The notes: generated by a model not told the origin, from the letters alone. A stretch of DNA of 64,000 nt from an uncultured Marivita sp. (GCF_947488135.1 NZ_CANKYW010000001.1:620001-684000); one strand, 5' to 3'. Positions 36,040 to 45,774 are shown, numbered from the stretch's first letter. A program made the numbers and translations.

Positions 36040-37296
36040 TCAGATCTGCGCCAAAGCAAGCGCAGCCGAAGCAGAGATCGCCAGCACCCAACCGATGGCC
36101 AGATGCAACCGAAGCAGCAGAACCGCCGACAGGGCGATCAGCGTCAGCGCCGAAAGGTTGAGCGTTGCCACATCCGGCACCCAGAGGCGGAGCAGCCCGG
36201 TCCGCACATCCGTCACCGTTCCGAAGACGACGTGCAACGCGAACCAGAGCGACAGGTTCAGGATCACTCCGACCACCGCCGCCGTGATCGCGCGGAGCGC
36301 GCCGTTCAGACGCGGCTGAGCGGATATCCAGTCGATGTAGGGAGCGCCCACGAAGATCCAGAGAAAGCACGGCACGAATGTGACCCAGAGCGTCATCATC
36401 CCCCCAGCGACGGCAAGTGCGTATCCACCATCGCGAAAGGCCGCGAGCGTTCCGACAAATTGCGTGACCAGGATCAGTGGGCCTGGCGTGGTCTCGGCCA
36501 GTCCAAGCCCGTCCATCATCTCGGTCGGGGTCAGCCATCCGTACTGCACCACCACGTCCTGTGCCATGTAGGCCAGAACGGCATAGGCCCCGCCGAACGT
36601 GACCACGGCCAGCTTGGAAAAGAACAACCCGAGTTCCGTCAGGATCGTGCCGCCGAACAGCACGTCCACGGCAAGCACCGGAAGGCCCCAGAGAGCCAGA
36701 CCGATGAGCAGCGTAATCATGCTGCGACCGATCGATACCGCGATGGGCGACGGTGCGGTGTCGTCCCCGGTCGTCGCGGCCACTGCGCCATATGCGCCTG
36801 CGGCAAGCACGATCACGGGAAATGGCACGGCGAAAAAGAAGATGGCGGCAAAGGCCAAGCCCGCCAGCGCCCAATGGGCCGCACCATGAAGCGCGCGTTT
36901 GGACATTTTCAATAGCGCCTCGACCACGATCACCACGGCAACCGCCTGCACGCCGAGAAAGAGCATGCTGACCACGGGCAGGTCGCCATAGGTCACATAA
37001 AGAAGCGCCAACGCAAAGATCACGGCAGCGCCCGGCAGAACGAAGAGAAGCCCCGCGATCAGGCCACCGATCACGCCATGGAGCCGCCAGCCCGAATAGG
37101 TGGCCAGCTGCATGGCTTCGGGTCCTGGAAGCAACATGCAGAAGCTCAGTGCATTGAGGAACTCGCGTTCGCTCAGCCACGCCCGTTCGTCCACCAGCAT
37201 CCGGTGCATGAGCGCGATCTGCGCCGCCGGTCCGCCGAAGGACAAGAGACCGATTTTCAGAAAGACCTGAAAGAGGTCGCGTAACGAAACCGTCAC
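36040..37296 (-). CDS. chrA: Chromate transporter ChrA
   Basis: A 418-residue CHR-family exporter that pumps chromate out of the cell. It is built from two homologous halves: LKIGLLSFGGPAAQIALMH (N-half) and SKLAVVTFGGAYAVLAYMA (C-half from about 225), each with the Phe-Gly-Gly signature, and 10 or more membrane helices. LLPGPEAMQLATYSGWRLHG and ETTPGPLILVTQFVG are the conserved Pro-Gly-Pro motifs. Start is GTG, overlapping the chrB-like stop by 4 bases. Confidence 0.92.
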   Translation of the reverse strand: MTVSLRDLFQVFLKIGLLSFGGPAAQIALMHRMLVDERAWLSEREFLNALSFCMLLPGPEAMQLATYSGWRLHGVIGGLIAGLLFVLPGAAVIFALALLYVTYGDLPVVSMLFLGVQAVAVVIVVEALLKMSKRALHGAAHWALAGLAFAAIFFFAVPFPVIVLAAGAYGAVAATTGDDTAPSPIAVSIGRSMITLLIGLALWGLPVLAVDVLFGGTILTELGLFFSKLAVVTFGGAYAVLAYMAQDVVVQYGWLTPTEMMDGLGLAETTPGPLILVTQFVGTLAAFRDGGYALAVAGGMMTLWVTFVPCFLWIFVGAPYIDWISAQPRLNGALRAITAAVVGVILNLSLWFALHVVFGTVTDVRTGLLRLWVPDVATLNLSALTLIALSAVLLLRLHLAIGWVLAISASAALALAQI

Positions 37297-38111
37297 GAAA
37301 GACCTCCGGGCACCGGCCAGTCGTGACTCTCTGTGGTCGCATCCCGCGCCCAGCGGTAGAACGCATCGTAAAGGACCAGGCCCGCCTCGAGCTGGTCAAG
37401 GTCGTCGCGATACATGCGCGACAAGCCCAGCGACGCCGCCAGCAAGCCCGCCGCCTCGGGGGCGAGGTCATGCCGGTTGGTGTCCGCACCTCGGACGATG
37501 CTGGCCAGACGGTCCAGCGCCTCTGTCCTGATGCCGAATTCGTCGAGCATCGTATCGAAGGTGCAGCTGTCGCCGCGATGGCTCCAGAAGACATCTTCGA
37601 TATCGAACGGCGTCGCGTCGAAATTCTCGGCCACGTTCAGAACCTGTCTTGGGTCGACGAAGAGAAACCGCGCCCGCGGGTCGATGAACCTTCGGATGAG
37701 CCAGGGACAGGCGATCCTGTCGATCTTGGGCCGGTGCCGGGTCACCCAAAGGGTGCAACCGGACGCATCGGGATCGGGCAGCTTTTGCGCGGTGACAAGT
37801 GGCAGAGCAAGATCCCGCCAGGCGAAGTGCCCGCCTAGCAGGGTTTCCGCCGCGTTCCCCGAGGCCCGGAGCATCGCCGCCGCGCCCTGGCTGATCTTGA
37901 ACCCCTTTTGGCAGTAGACCACCACGGCGTTGCCCGAGAGTTCCGGCACCAGCGTTTCGATGTCGCGAAACGCGTGCCGCCGCGCACCTGGGATCAGGCG
38001 TGGGTCATCGGTAAAATCCTCGTCGATCCGCACGTCGATCAGGATCGGCGCGTTCGGGGTTCCGATCAGGCGTGCGAGTTGTGCAGGGGTGATTTCCGTT
38101 GGTGAGGCCAT
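37293..38111 (-). CDS. Rhodanese-ChrB fusion (chromate resistance protein)
   Basis: A 272-residue fusion. Residues 1-~105 form a rhodanese domain with active-site Cys67 in VVYCQKGFK; residues ~118-265 form the ChrB C-terminal domain (TLWVTRHRPKIDRIACPWL, then RRFIDP, then FDIEDVFWSHRGDSCTFD), found in chromate-resistance regulators and accessory proteins. A good SD (AAGGA) precedes the ATG at 38111. It is the first gene of a two-gene cassette with chrA. The rhodanese part could handle sulfane sulfur or reduce oxyanions; that is inferred. Confidence 0.88.
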   Translation of the reverse strand: MASPTEITPAQLARLIGTPNAPILIDVRIDEDFTDDPRLIPGARRHAFRDIETLVPELSGNAVVVYCQKGFKISQGAAAMLRASGNAAETLLGGHFAWRDLALPLVTAQKLPDPDASGCTLWVTRHRPKIDRIACPWLIRRFIDPRARFLFVDPRQVLNVAENFDATPFDIEDVFWSHRGDSCTFDTMLDEFGIRTEALDRLASIVRGADTNRHDLAPEAAGLLAASLGLSRMYRDDLDQLEAGLVLYDAFYRWARDATTESHDWPVPGGLS

Positions 38112-38263
38112 GGCGACATCCTTCCCGTGATACAGGTTTTCAGGATGCGGGTCTTGGGCTGACGCCTCACGAGGCGTCCGCGGCCCCATGTAACATGGGT
38201 GCCAGACGACAGGTTCAGGTGTCAAGCGATACGGTCGCGCCATGCCGGACCATCAAACGAAAA

Positions 38264-38287
38264 CGGCCCCGCCGTTGGGCGGGGCCG
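38264..38287 (-). terminator. Terminator of rplY
   Basis: CGGCCCCGCC and GGCGGGGCCG form a perfect 10-bp stem with a GTTG loop. On the minus strand it is followed by TTTTCG, so it fits an intrinsic terminator 22 bases after the rplY stop. It also insulates rplY from the chromate cassette. Confidence 0.85.
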
Positions 38288-38309
38288 CTGAATCTCGCGT
38301 CGCGAAGAT

Positions 38310-38960
38310 TTACTCTTCGGTCTGCTCTGTTGCCGGAACTTCATCCGCTTCCGGTTCATCGGCTTCGTCTTCATCGTCAGCGGCGCGCAGGCCGGACGGT
38401 GCCGAGATGTTGGCGATCACGAAGTCACGGTCGATGGTCGGCTTGGAGCCTTCCGGCAGCGTGATGTCCGAGATGGTCACGGTGTCGCCGATCTCCAGAC
38501 CGGTCAGATCGACGGTCAGCTTCTCGGGAATGTCACCCGCCGTCACGACCAGTTCGACTTCCGGACGGATCGCCGTCAGAACGCCACCCTTCTTGAGACC
38601 AGGGGCCGCTTCCTCGTTGATGAACTCAACGGGGATGAAGAGGTTGATCTTGGTCGTGCGGCGCAGGCGCAGGAAATCGACATGTGTCGGCAGGTCCTTG
38701 ACCACGTCGCGCTGCACGTCGCGGCAGATCACGCGGACGTCGTCGTGACCGTCAACCTTGAGGTTGAACAGCGTCGACTTGAAACGGCCCTTCTTCAGGC
38801 GCGCCAGCAGGACGTTGAAAGGAAGGTTGATCGGCAGCGGGTCTTTGTCGCCACCAAATACAATGCCCGGAACCATGCCGTCGCGGCGTGCCTGACGAGC
38901 GGCGCCCTTGCCTGTCCCCGTCCGTTCCAGAGCTTCGAGATCAGGAATCTCTCCAGCCAT
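38310..38960 (-). CDS. rplY: 50S ribosomal protein L25/general stress protein Ctc
   Basis: A 216-residue L25 of the long (Ctc) type: the 5S rRNA-binding N-terminal domain (residues 1-~100, with [20 protein letters not shown] and [20 protein letters not shown]) plus the TL5-type beta-rich C-terminal domain. The last ~25 residues are Glu/Asp-rich. It ends in the terminator at 38264-38287. Normally followed by pth, from which it is now split by about 2.3 kb. Confidence 0.95.
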   Translation of the reverse strand: MAGEIPDLEALERTGTGKGAARQARRDGMVPGIVFGGDKDPLPINLPFNVLLARLKKGRFKSTLFNLKVDGHDDVRVICRDVQRDVVKDLPTHVDFLRLRRTTKINLFIPVEFINEEAAPGLKKGGVLTAIRPEVELVVTAGDIPEKLTVDLTGLEIGDTVTISDITLPEGSKPTIDRDFVIANISAPSGLRAADDEDEADEPEADEVPATEQTEE

Positions 38961-39130
38961 GATATATCTCCAAATTGTAAGGGCAGGGTGCCTCCAAGGC
39001 TGTCACCCCGCATGAAGCCCGCGCGATAGACCGGATTGTTCGGACTGACAAGAGACTTCGCAGCGAAAACCGTCGGAAATCTGTCGAATGTGGACTGGAC
39101 CCTGTGCATGTGGCGTGGCAATCGCAGGCC

Positions 39131-40294
39131 ATGAGCATGTTGCGCGATCTTTACGTCAGCCGGGGACCGGCTGCGGGCTTTGCGGCGGTGGGGGCCTTCT
39201 GGGGCAGTTTCGCGGCACTCGTGCCCGTGCTCAAGCCACAGGTCGGCCTGTCGGACGGCGCCTTCGGGCTTGCCCTGCTGATCACCTCGGTTGGTGCGGT
39301 GATGGCGATGTGGCTGGCCCCACTGGCCGAACGCGCCCTGGGCGCGCGGGCGCTGGGCGTGCTGACCGCGCTTGTCGCCTTGGCGACCCTGCTGCCCGGC
39401 CACACCATGACCGGCGTGACCTTCACGCTGGCGATGCTGGGCGTCACCATGACCTCCGGCACGCTCGACGTGGCGATGAACGCGCGGGTCAGCGCGCTCG
39501 AGGCGCGGGTGAAACGCAGCCTGATGAACCTCAATCACGCGGTCTTTTCCGTCTCTTATGCGGCCTGCGCCCTGTGCACCGGTCTGGCCCGCGAAGCCGG
39601 AATCGGCCCGGCGACCATCCTCACCGTGGCAGGTCTGTTCATCGCCCTACTGGCACTTCAGGCCTTTGCCGCGCCGGTGCCCGACGCCGACCACGAGGCC
39701 GAGGGTGTCGAAGGCGCGCCGTTGGCCTGGAGCCTCTTGTTGCCGGGCGGCGCGATCATTCTCATCGCGTTCATGTCGGAGCAGGCGACCGAGGGTTGGT
39801 CGGCGCTGCATCTGGAGCGCAATCTCGGTGCCGGGGCGGCGCAAGGTTCGCTGGGTCCGGCGCTTTTGGGGATCACCATGGCGGTCGGCAGGCTTGCCGG
39901 GCAGGTCGTCGCCAACCGCGTCTCCGAGCGCCGGGTCATCCGCTGGGCCGCGATCACCGCCGGCATCGGCGCCTGCATCGCGGCGCTGGCACCGACATTG
40001 GCCGTGGCCTATGCCGGGTTCTCGATCCTTGGTCTGGGCGTGTCGGTGGTGGCGCCCATGGCCTACGCCTGGATCGGGCGCATGGTGCCCAACCGCTACC
40101 GCAGCCACGCGATCTCGCGCATCTCTGTGGTGGGCTATGCCGGTTTCTTCATCGGCCCGCCGCTGATGGGCTTTTTGTCCGAAGGTTTTGGCCTCTGGGC
40201 GTCTTTTGTGATGATCGGAGGAATTCTGTTCATCGTACCGCTCGTGCTCGTTCCGATGCTCTCGCGCCGCTCGGCATTGGGCATCACCGGATGA
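39131..40294 (+). CDS. MFS transporter
   Basis: About 387 residues with 12 predicted membrane helices (FAAVGAFWGSFAALVPVLK opens TM1; LGVTMTSGTLDVAMNARVS lies in the N-half; the second half starts near LLPGGAIILIAFMSEQATEG). The LDVAMN stretch and overall size recall the sugar/amino-acid exporters of the YbjJ type. Substrate unknown. A GTG at 39104 would add nine residues. It is divergent from rplY. Confidence 0.85.
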   Translation: MSMLRDLYVSRGPAAGFAAVGAFWGSFAALVPVLKPQVGLSDGAFGLALLITSVGAVMAMWLAPLAERALGARALGVLTALVALATLLPGHTMTGVTFTLAMLGVTMTSGTLDVAMNARVSALEARVKRSLMNLNHAVFSVSYAACALCTGLAREAGIGPATILTVAGLFIALLALQAFAAPVPDADHEAEGVEGAPLAWSLLLPGGAIILIAFMSEQATEGWSALHLERNLGAGAAQGSLGPALLGITMAVGRLAGQVVANRVSERRVIRWAAITAGIGACIAALAPTLAVAYAGFSILGLGVSVVAPMAYAWIGRMVPNRYRSHAISRISVVGYAGFFIGPPLMGFLSEGFGLWASFVMIGGILFIVPLVLVPMLSRRSALGITG

Positions 40295-40355
40295 TCTGGC
40301 GAAACGTAGGTCCACAGCATGTAAGCGGCGCGCGAATGCGTCATTTCGTTTAACG

Positions 40356-40404
40356 GAACACGGTGTTCATGGTGAAGCGGCTGGTGTCAGCTCAAGTCAC
40401 CAGC
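40356..40404 (+). other. Palindrome and hairpin between MFS and the orphan gene
   Basis: GAACAC-G-GTGTTC (40356-40368) is a perfect 6-bp inverted repeat, and GCTGGTG/CACCAGC (40380-40404) is a 7-bp stem with an 11-base loop. They lie 60-110 bases after the MFS stop and before the low-GC orphan gene, so they may terminate the former or regulate the latter. Confidence 0.4.
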
Positions 40405-40449
40405 TTACTACATTGTAACAGCCAGGTGAAACTGACAAATGACGCAGCT

Positions 40450-41136
40450 ATGAAGAAGATCGTTTTCGGAATGCTCCTGCTGGCAGCGTTGGTTTGCGTT
40501 TACCGTGTGTATGATGCGCATAACTTCACCTACCGTGAGAAGCTGACAGTGACCTTTGAGACACCTGAAGGGGTGGTGGAAGCCAGCAGTGTGATTGAAC
40601 GTAGAGCTTGGGAAAGCTACGTGAATATCGCTCAGACAGGTGGGCGTTACTGGGACAAAACAGGGGAAGCAGTTGTCGTGAACCTTGCGCCAGAGCGTTA
40701 CCTGTTTGTATTGCGCGGAAGGCCAAAGTTGATCGATGTGATGGCAACTCTGAAAATCGTCAGCGGCGGCGTAGAGCTTGAAAATCAATCTGAAATCCGA
40801 AACCAGCTGAGTCCAATTCGCGTGCCGCGGGATTGGATGCCCAAAATGGTGATGTTTGGTGACATTGATGATCCAACAAGCCTAGCTGTGGTAGAGCCTG
40901 AGGAGCTGACGACCACGTTCGGTGAGGGCTACGCCCTGAAAAGTGTTACGATGCAAGCGACTGACGAGCCTGTAACCGAAGGTCTTGTGATGGAGCTTCT
41001 TCCTTGGCTGGAAGCGCGCGGTCGGGAACATGCCAGTGTTAAAGGCCGGCCTCAAGGCGGTCAGATGTCTGAACATCCTGACGCTGAAGTCTACCAAATA
41101 TCCCCATCCGATTTCACGACAGAGCTGTACAAGTGA
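40450..41136 (+). CDS. Orphan protein with N-terminal membrane anchor (low GC)
   Basis: A 228-residue protein. One membrane segment or uncleaved signal lies at about 4-20 (IVFGMLLLAALVCVYRVY), then a beta-rich domain (KLTVTFETPEGVVEASSVI, and VVNLAPERYLFVLRG). Codon choice and base composition are nearer 50% GC than the neighbours, which points to recent transfer. The ATG at 40450 is preferred because it opens the hydrophobic segment; the frame is open for 29 codons upstream. I recognise no family; probably periplasmic and membrane-tethered. Confidence 0.6.
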   Translation: MKKIVFGMLLLAALVCVYRVYDAHNFTYREKLTVTFETPEGVVEASSVIERRAWESYVNIAQTGGRYWDKTGEAVVVNLAPERYLFVLRGRPKLIDVMATLKIVSGGVELENQSEIRNQLSPIRVPRDWMPKMVMFGDIDDPTSLAVVEPEELTTTFGEGYALKSVTMQATDEPVTEGLVMELLPWLEARGREHASVKGRPQGGQMSEHPDAEVYQISPSDFTTELYK

Positions 41137-41755
41137 CGATGCGGACTGCTGCTGAATGCCGTTAAGCTGCAAAACGGTTTTTGATCGGGGCCGGAAACAG
41201 TTGAATTGGCTTGAAACTCGTGTTCACCGCTATGGGCCAGCCGGTTCTGAAATCGGCGCTCGAAAAAACCCTGTCCGGCACCTTGGACATACATGAGCGA
41301 TCCGAGCCAATAGGTGTTCCCGCGATCCTTGGTGGCTGCGAACGCTCTTTTACCCACCCATTAACCACCCATCAGCGATACCGTCGCCTACGGTGCGCAC
41401 CGAGCGGGAAGGGTCACTCCCACGCCGCGACACATGAACTGACACTTCTCTCACAGGCCGCAAGGCTGACCATGAGAGACCGGTCTGAACAGGCCCCGAA
41501 ACCGGGCTACAGGTCACGGGGTGACGCCCGGACGTCGAGAGAACCGTCAGGCCCATAAGGGCGGCGCCGCTTCTTTCCGAAACAGCAGAACATCCTCGGG
41601 CGAGACCCAGGGACATCAGGATCAAGAGATCACTGGGTCAATCCCGGTGATGACGATCAACTGTGCCAGAAGAACAAACGGGTCTTTGCCCGGTGACGAT
41701 CGACTGTGCGCAGCAGATCTTCGCATCTCCCGCGAGGGACGACACATCGTCGTGC
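41137..41755. other. 619-bp stretch without a convincing gene
   Basis: Between the orphan gene and lldD no frame shows coding character. It contains a near-direct repeat, CCCGGTGATGACGATCAACTGTGC (41643-41666) and CCCGGTGACGATCGACTGTGC (41689-41709), and several small inverted repeats around 41480-41620 (for example CGGGTCTTTGCCCG near 41679). It may hold a structured RNA or decayed sequence; I cannot tell which. The lldD terminator, if any, is also here. Confidence 0.4.
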
Positions 41756-42922
41756 CTATTCTACCCAATCGCCCGAAAACCCTTTCGGCACCATCAGGAT
41801 ATCGCGATCCAATTTGGTGATATCCGTCCGCCCGCAGAGCCCCATCGACATCTCGAGCTCCTTGTGAATCACGTTGAGCGCGTCGGTCACACCCTGCTGG
41901 CCCTTGGCGCCCAGACCGTACACATAGGCCCGTCCGATATAGGTGCCCTTGGCCCCCATGGCCAAAGCCTTGAGCACGTCCTGACCGGACCGGATGCCGC
42001 TGTCGAGATGCACCTCGATCTTGTCCCCCACCGCGTCGAGGATCGGCTCCAGCGCGCGAATGGAACTGAGCGCGCCGTCAAGCTGCCGTCCTCCGTGGTT
42101 CGACACGACGATGGCATCGGCGCCGACATTCAGCGCCTCGAGCGCATCGCGCGGATCCATGATCCCCTTGATGATCAGCGGCCCGTCCCACATCTTGCGA
42201 AACTCGCGGATGCGGTCCCAGTTGAGCGACTGGTCAAAGGCCTGCGCCGTCCATGACGCAAGCGAGGACGGATCGCCCACACCCTTGGCGTGGCCCACGA
42301 TATTGCCGAAGAACCTGCGCTTGGTCGACAGCATCCCCATGCCCCACTGCACCTTCGTCATCATGTTGGCGATGGAGGCGGGCGTCAGTTTGGGCGGGGC
42401 GGAGAGGCCGTTCTTCACGTCCTTATGCCGCTGGCCCAGCAATTGCAGGTCGACCGTAATGATCGCGGCCGAACACTCGGCCTCCTTGGCGCGGTCGAAC
42501 AGGCGCTGCATGAAGTCGTCGTCCTTGAGCGTGTAGACCTGCATCCAGAACGGCTTGGAGGTGTTGGCGGCCACATCTTCGATCGAACAGATCGACATGG
42601 TAGAGAGCGAATAGGGAACGCCGAATTTCTCGGCGGCCCGGGCCGCTTTGATCTCACCGTCGAAATGCTGCATCCCCGTCAGCCCGACCGGCGCCAGGGC
42701 CACCGGCATGGCCACGTCCTGTCCGATCATTTTGGTCGCGGTGGTGCGGCCCTCCATGTCGATCGCGACGCGCTGCTTGAGGTAAATCCTGTCGAAATCC
42801 GAGGAATTCTCGCGGAAGGTCTGTTCGCTCCAGCTGCCGGATTCCGTGTAGTCGAAGAACATCTTGGGCACGCGGCGTTTGTAGATGCGGCGGAGGTCTT
42901 CGATTTCGGTGATCACGGGCAT
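41756..42922 (-). CDS. lldD: FMN-dependent alpha-hydroxy acid (L-lactate) dehydrogenase
   Basis: A 388-residue TIM-barrel flavoenzyme oxidising L-lactate or a related 2-hydroxy acid. The active-site His and Arg are in SNHGGRQLDGA near residue 275, and FMN contacts lie in APVGLTGMQH and STMSICSIEDVA. No transmembrane segment is evident; it probably feeds electrons to the quinone pool at the membrane. The gene is alone, with no lactate permease or LldR regulator beside it. Confidence 0.88.
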   Translation of the reverse strand: MPVITEIEDLRRIYKRRVPKMFFDYTESGSWSEQTFRENSSDFDRIYLKQRVAIDMEGRTTATKMIGQDVAMPVALAPVGLTGMQHFDGEIKAARAAEKFGVPYSLSTMSICSIEDVAANTSKPFWMQVYTLKDDDFMQRLFDRAKEAECSAAIITVDLQLLGQRHKDVKNGLSAPPKLTPASIANMMTKVQWGMGMLSTKRRFFGNIVGHAKGVGDPSSLASWTAQAFDQSLNWDRIREFRKMWDGPLIIKGIMDPRDALEALNVGADAIVVSNHGGRQLDGALSSIRALEPILDAVGDKIEVHLDSGIRSGQDVLKALAMGAKGTYIGRAYVYGLGAKGQQGVTDALNVIHKELEMSMGLCGRTDITKLDRDILMVPKGFSGDWVE

Positions 42923-43029
42923 GGTGCGGCCTTTCCGGGATTTTGGTTACTTTTTCTTACCGATGCCGGGAAAGCCACGCAACGCGTCATTAGGTGCACA
43001 CTGCCGACGACCGCGCAGGCCACATCCGG

Positions 43030-43821
43030 TCATTCCGACGCGACGGTCACTTCCAGGCCAGTCAGCAACGGCGTGTCGAAGTCGCTGCGCCATGTCTGGC
43101 CTTCCGAGATGGGCCTTGCATCGGTCAGCGTCCCTGTGGTGACGGCCTCTCCGGGCTGGATCGGTCCCGCGCCGGGCATGCGGTCGATCTGGCGCACCAG
43201 GTAGTGCAACGCCATCAGCGGGCCGCCCAGCACATCGACCCCGTGACCGATCACCTGCTCGTCGGGACCGGTCAGGGTGATGCCGCAAGTGGTCAGCGCT
43301 TCCAGCCGTTCGGGCGTCGGATCAAGGCGCGGGCCGATCCAGAGCGCGCCGTGCATCGCCATCGCCGCCACCGCATCGGGCGCGGTGAATCTCCAGCCGG
43401 GATAGAGCGACATGACGATCTCGAACCCGTGCGCCACCCAGTCGACACAGTCCGCCAGCGCGGTCAGGTCCATGTCGCGATGCGGCGTGGCTTTGAACCC
43501 GAACACGATTTCCGGCTCGATCCGGGGCTCGGGCAGCGGTGGCAAAGATATCGCGCCGCCTTTCGGGAGTTCGCGGACACCGTCTTCGTACATCCAGCCC
43601 CAGACCGGGGCGTCGACGTTGTAAATCGGCCAGATGCTGCGATTGGTGAACCCGATCTTGCGGCCTGCGACCTGCTCTCCGCGTGCGATGCGCATGTCAC
43701 CCACAGACCCGGCAACGGCGTAGCCGTCGTCCAGCGTGAGATCGGGCAGCGCGTTGGTCAGGGGCGCGATCTGCGTGTTCGTGTCGAACGCCCGCAGGAT
43801 CTGCGCAGGCAGGTCAGGCAC
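43030..43821 (-). CDS. 2-Keto-4-pentenoate hydratase-like (FAH superfamily)
   Basis: A 263-residue protein of the hydratase/decarboxylase group (MhpD/DmpH type). [19 protein letters not shown] near residue 53, then EPEIVFGF (metal-binding Glu), and [13 protein letters not shown] match. It hydrates or decarboxylates unsaturated 2-keto acids in aromatic degradation, but no meta-cleavage genes lie here. It overlaps trpA by 8 bases, so they are read together, an odd pairing. Confidence 0.83.
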   Translation of the reverse strand: MPDLPAQILRAFDTNTQIAPLTNALPDLTLDDGYAVAGSVGDMRIARGEQVAGRKIGFTNRSIWPIYNVDAPVWGWMYEDGVRELPKGGAISLPPLPEPRIEPEIVFGFKATPHRDMDLTALADCVDWVAHGFEIVMSLYPGWRFTAPDAVAAMAMHGALWIGPRLDPTPERLEALTTCGITLTGPDEQVIGHGVDVLGGPLMALHYLVRQIDRMPGAGPIQPGEAVTTGTLTDARPISEGQTWRSDFDTPLLTGLEVTVASE

Positions 43822-44605
43822 GATGCGCGCCGTCCGCCAGCGATTTGACGAAGGCCAACACGTCGCTCACTTTCTTGCCCTCGGCCAGTTCGGCCACGAT
43901 GGCCGAGCCGACGACACAGCCATCCGCAACCCCGGCGATGGCCTGTGCCGCGTCGGGTGACTTGATGCCGAAGCCCACGATCACCGGCAGATCGGTCTGC
44001 GACTTGATCCGCGCCACTTCGGGACCGACATCCGCCGCCTGTGCCTCAGCCGCGCCGGTGATACCGGTGATGGAGACGTAGTAGACAAAACCGGACGTGT
44101 TCTGGAGCACCTTGGGAAGGCGCTTGTCGTCGGTTGTCGGTGTGGCCAGTCGGATGAAGTTCAGACCTGCCGCCTGCGCCGGGATGCAGAGTTCCTCGTC
44201 TTCCTCGGGGGGCAGATCGACGATGATCAGACCGTCGATGCCAGCCTCCTTGGCTTGTTCGAGAAACCGGTCCACGCCACGCGAATAGATCGGATTGTAA
44301 TAACCCATCATGACGATGGGCGTCGTGTCGTCGGTTTCGCGAAAGCGTCGCGCCAGTTCCAGCGTCCGGTCCAGCGTCATACCGCCTTCAAGCGCGCGCT
44401 GTCCGGCAAGCTGGATCGTGGCACCATCGGCCATCGGATCGGTAAAGGGCAGGCCCAGTTCGATGATGTCCACCCCCGCACCCGGCAGTCCCTTGACCAG
44501 TTCGAGCGAGGTGTCGAAGTCGGGATCGCCCGCCATGACGTAGGACACGAAGGCCTTTTTGCCTGCGCTGCGCAGCTCTGCGAATTTGGCGTCGATACGG
44601 GTCAT
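43814..44605 (-). CDS. trpA: Tryptophan synthase alpha subunit
   Basis: A 263-residue TIM barrel that cleaves indole-3-glycerol phosphate to indole and G3[18 protein letters not shown] has the catalytic Glu and its neighbour Asp, and the phosphate loop is near [11 protein letters not shown]. It is distant from trpB (about 12 kb away, opposite strand), unlike the usual trpBA pair, so subunit balance cannot depend on translational coupling. Confidence 0.97.
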   Translation of the reverse strand: MTRIDAKFAELRSAGKKAFVSYVMAGDPDFDTSLELVKGLPGAGVDIIELGLPFTDPMADGATIQLAGQRALEGGMTLDRTLELARRFRETDDTTPIVMMGYYNPIYSRGVDRFLEQAKEAGIDGLIIVDLPPEEDEELCIPAQAAGLNFIRLATPTTDDKRLPKVLQNTSGFVYYVSITGITGAAEAQAADVGPEVARIKSQTDLPVIVGFGIKSPDAAQAIAGVADGCVVGSAIVAELAEGKKVSDVLAFVKSLADGAHRA

Positions 44606-44755
44606 GGTGGTCTCCCTTGCGTGGTCGAACCCGATTGCCGGAGTTGGCGGAGAAAATCAATGGGGCAGCGGCCGGTGTTTTTGATGCGTGTCAAGGAGAC
44701 CTTTTTGAAACCCCGCTAGAATTCCGGTCAACCGCCATTTACCCGGGAGCACCGC

Positions 44756-45700
44756 ATGACCACGACAATCCTTGCCACATCCAAAACGACGCGCAAAGCC
44801 AACGGCGCTCTGGACGACCTACCGCCGCCCTCGGCTGCGGCCACCACCGCCGAAGACGTCCGCCGTGCCTTTGAGACGGGGGAATATCCCTACAAGGACA
44901 AGATGGGCCGGTCTGAATACGAGGCCGAAAAGGCCGCCCTTCAGGCAGAGTTGCTGAAAGTCCAGTTGTGGGCGCAGGACACCGGCCAGAAATTCGTCAT
45001 GCTTTTCGAAGGCCGGGATGCGGCGGGCAAGGGCGGCACGATCAAGCGGTTCACCGAACACCTCAACCCGCGGACCGCGCGCGTTGTGGCGCTCAACAAA
45101 CCCACGGATGTGGAACGCGGCCAGTGGTATTACCAGCGTTACATCGAACACCTGCCCACCTCGGGCGAGATCGTTCTCTATGACCGGTCGTGGTACAACC
45201 GCGCGGGCGTCGAACGGGTCATGGGATTCTGCGAGCCGGGGGAATACCTCGAATTCATGCGCCAGACGCCGGATTTGGAGCGGATGCTGACGCGGTCGGG
45301 GATCCGGCTTTACAAATACTGGTTCTCGGTCACGCAGGACGAACAGAAACGCCGCTTTGCCAGCCGCGAGACCGATCCGCTGAAGCAGTGGAAGCTGTCC
45401 CCCATCGACAAGGCCAGCCTCGACAAGTGGGGCGACTATACCGAGGCGAAGGAGGCGATGTTCTTCTATACCGACACCGCCGACGCCCCCTGGACCATCG
45501 TGAAATCGAACGACAAGAAGCGCGCGCGCCTCAATTGCATGAAGCATTTCCTGTCCACGCTGGATTATCCGGGCAAGGATCATGCCATCGCCACACCTCC
45601 CGATCCGCTGATCGTGGGCGGGGCAGGGCATGTCATCCATCGCTCCGATCACATCCTTGGCACCTCGCTGCACCCGGAGACCCGCAAGGCACACGGCTGA
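44756..45700 (+). CDS. ppk2: Polyphosphate kinase 2
   Basis: A 314-residue class I PPK2, using polyphosphate to phosphorylate nucleoside diphosphates. Walker A is FEGRDAAGKGGTIKR near residue 84 and the Walker B region is VLYDRSWYNRAGVE near 141. Conserved FASRETDPLKQWKLSPID follows. An N-terminal tail of about 40 residues is low-complexity and variable. No PPK1 or PPX gene is close by. It is divergent from trpA across 150 bases. Confidence 0.93.
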   Translation: MTTTILATSKTTRKANGALDDLPPPSAAATTAEDVRRAFETGEYPYKDKMGRSEYEAEKAALQAELLKVQLWAQDTGQKFVMLFEGRDAAGKGGTIKRFTEHLNPRTARVVALNKPTDVERGQWYYQRYIEHLPTSGEIVLYDRSWYNRAGVERVMGFCEPGEYLEFMRQTPDLERMLTRSGIRLYKYWFSVTQDEQKRRFASRETDPLKQWKLSPIDKASLDKWGDYTEAKEAMFFYTDTADAPWTIVKSNDKKRARLNCMKHFLSTLDYPGKDHAIATPPDPLIVGGAGHVIHRSDHILGTSLHPETRKAHG

Positions 45701-45774
45701 GGCTGCGCAAATCCTTGCCGCCGGGCAACGGTTGATCTTGCGTTACCTGTCGGAGGGCCGTACCTCCGGCAGAT

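Noticed and set aside
35960-37594. 544-residue minus-strand frame across chrA and chrB
   Set aside because: It is an out-of-frame reading of the two real genes, which overlap by 4 bases in proper frames.
41162-41368. 68-residue minus-strand frame that might be a gene fragment
   Set aside because: It reads like a possible protein tail, but I can name no family and no N-terminal part exists.
41350-41625. 91-residue minus-strand frame in the gap before lldD
   Set aside because: No ribosome site or recognisable motif; Ser/Val/Arg-rich composition looks like non-coding sequence.
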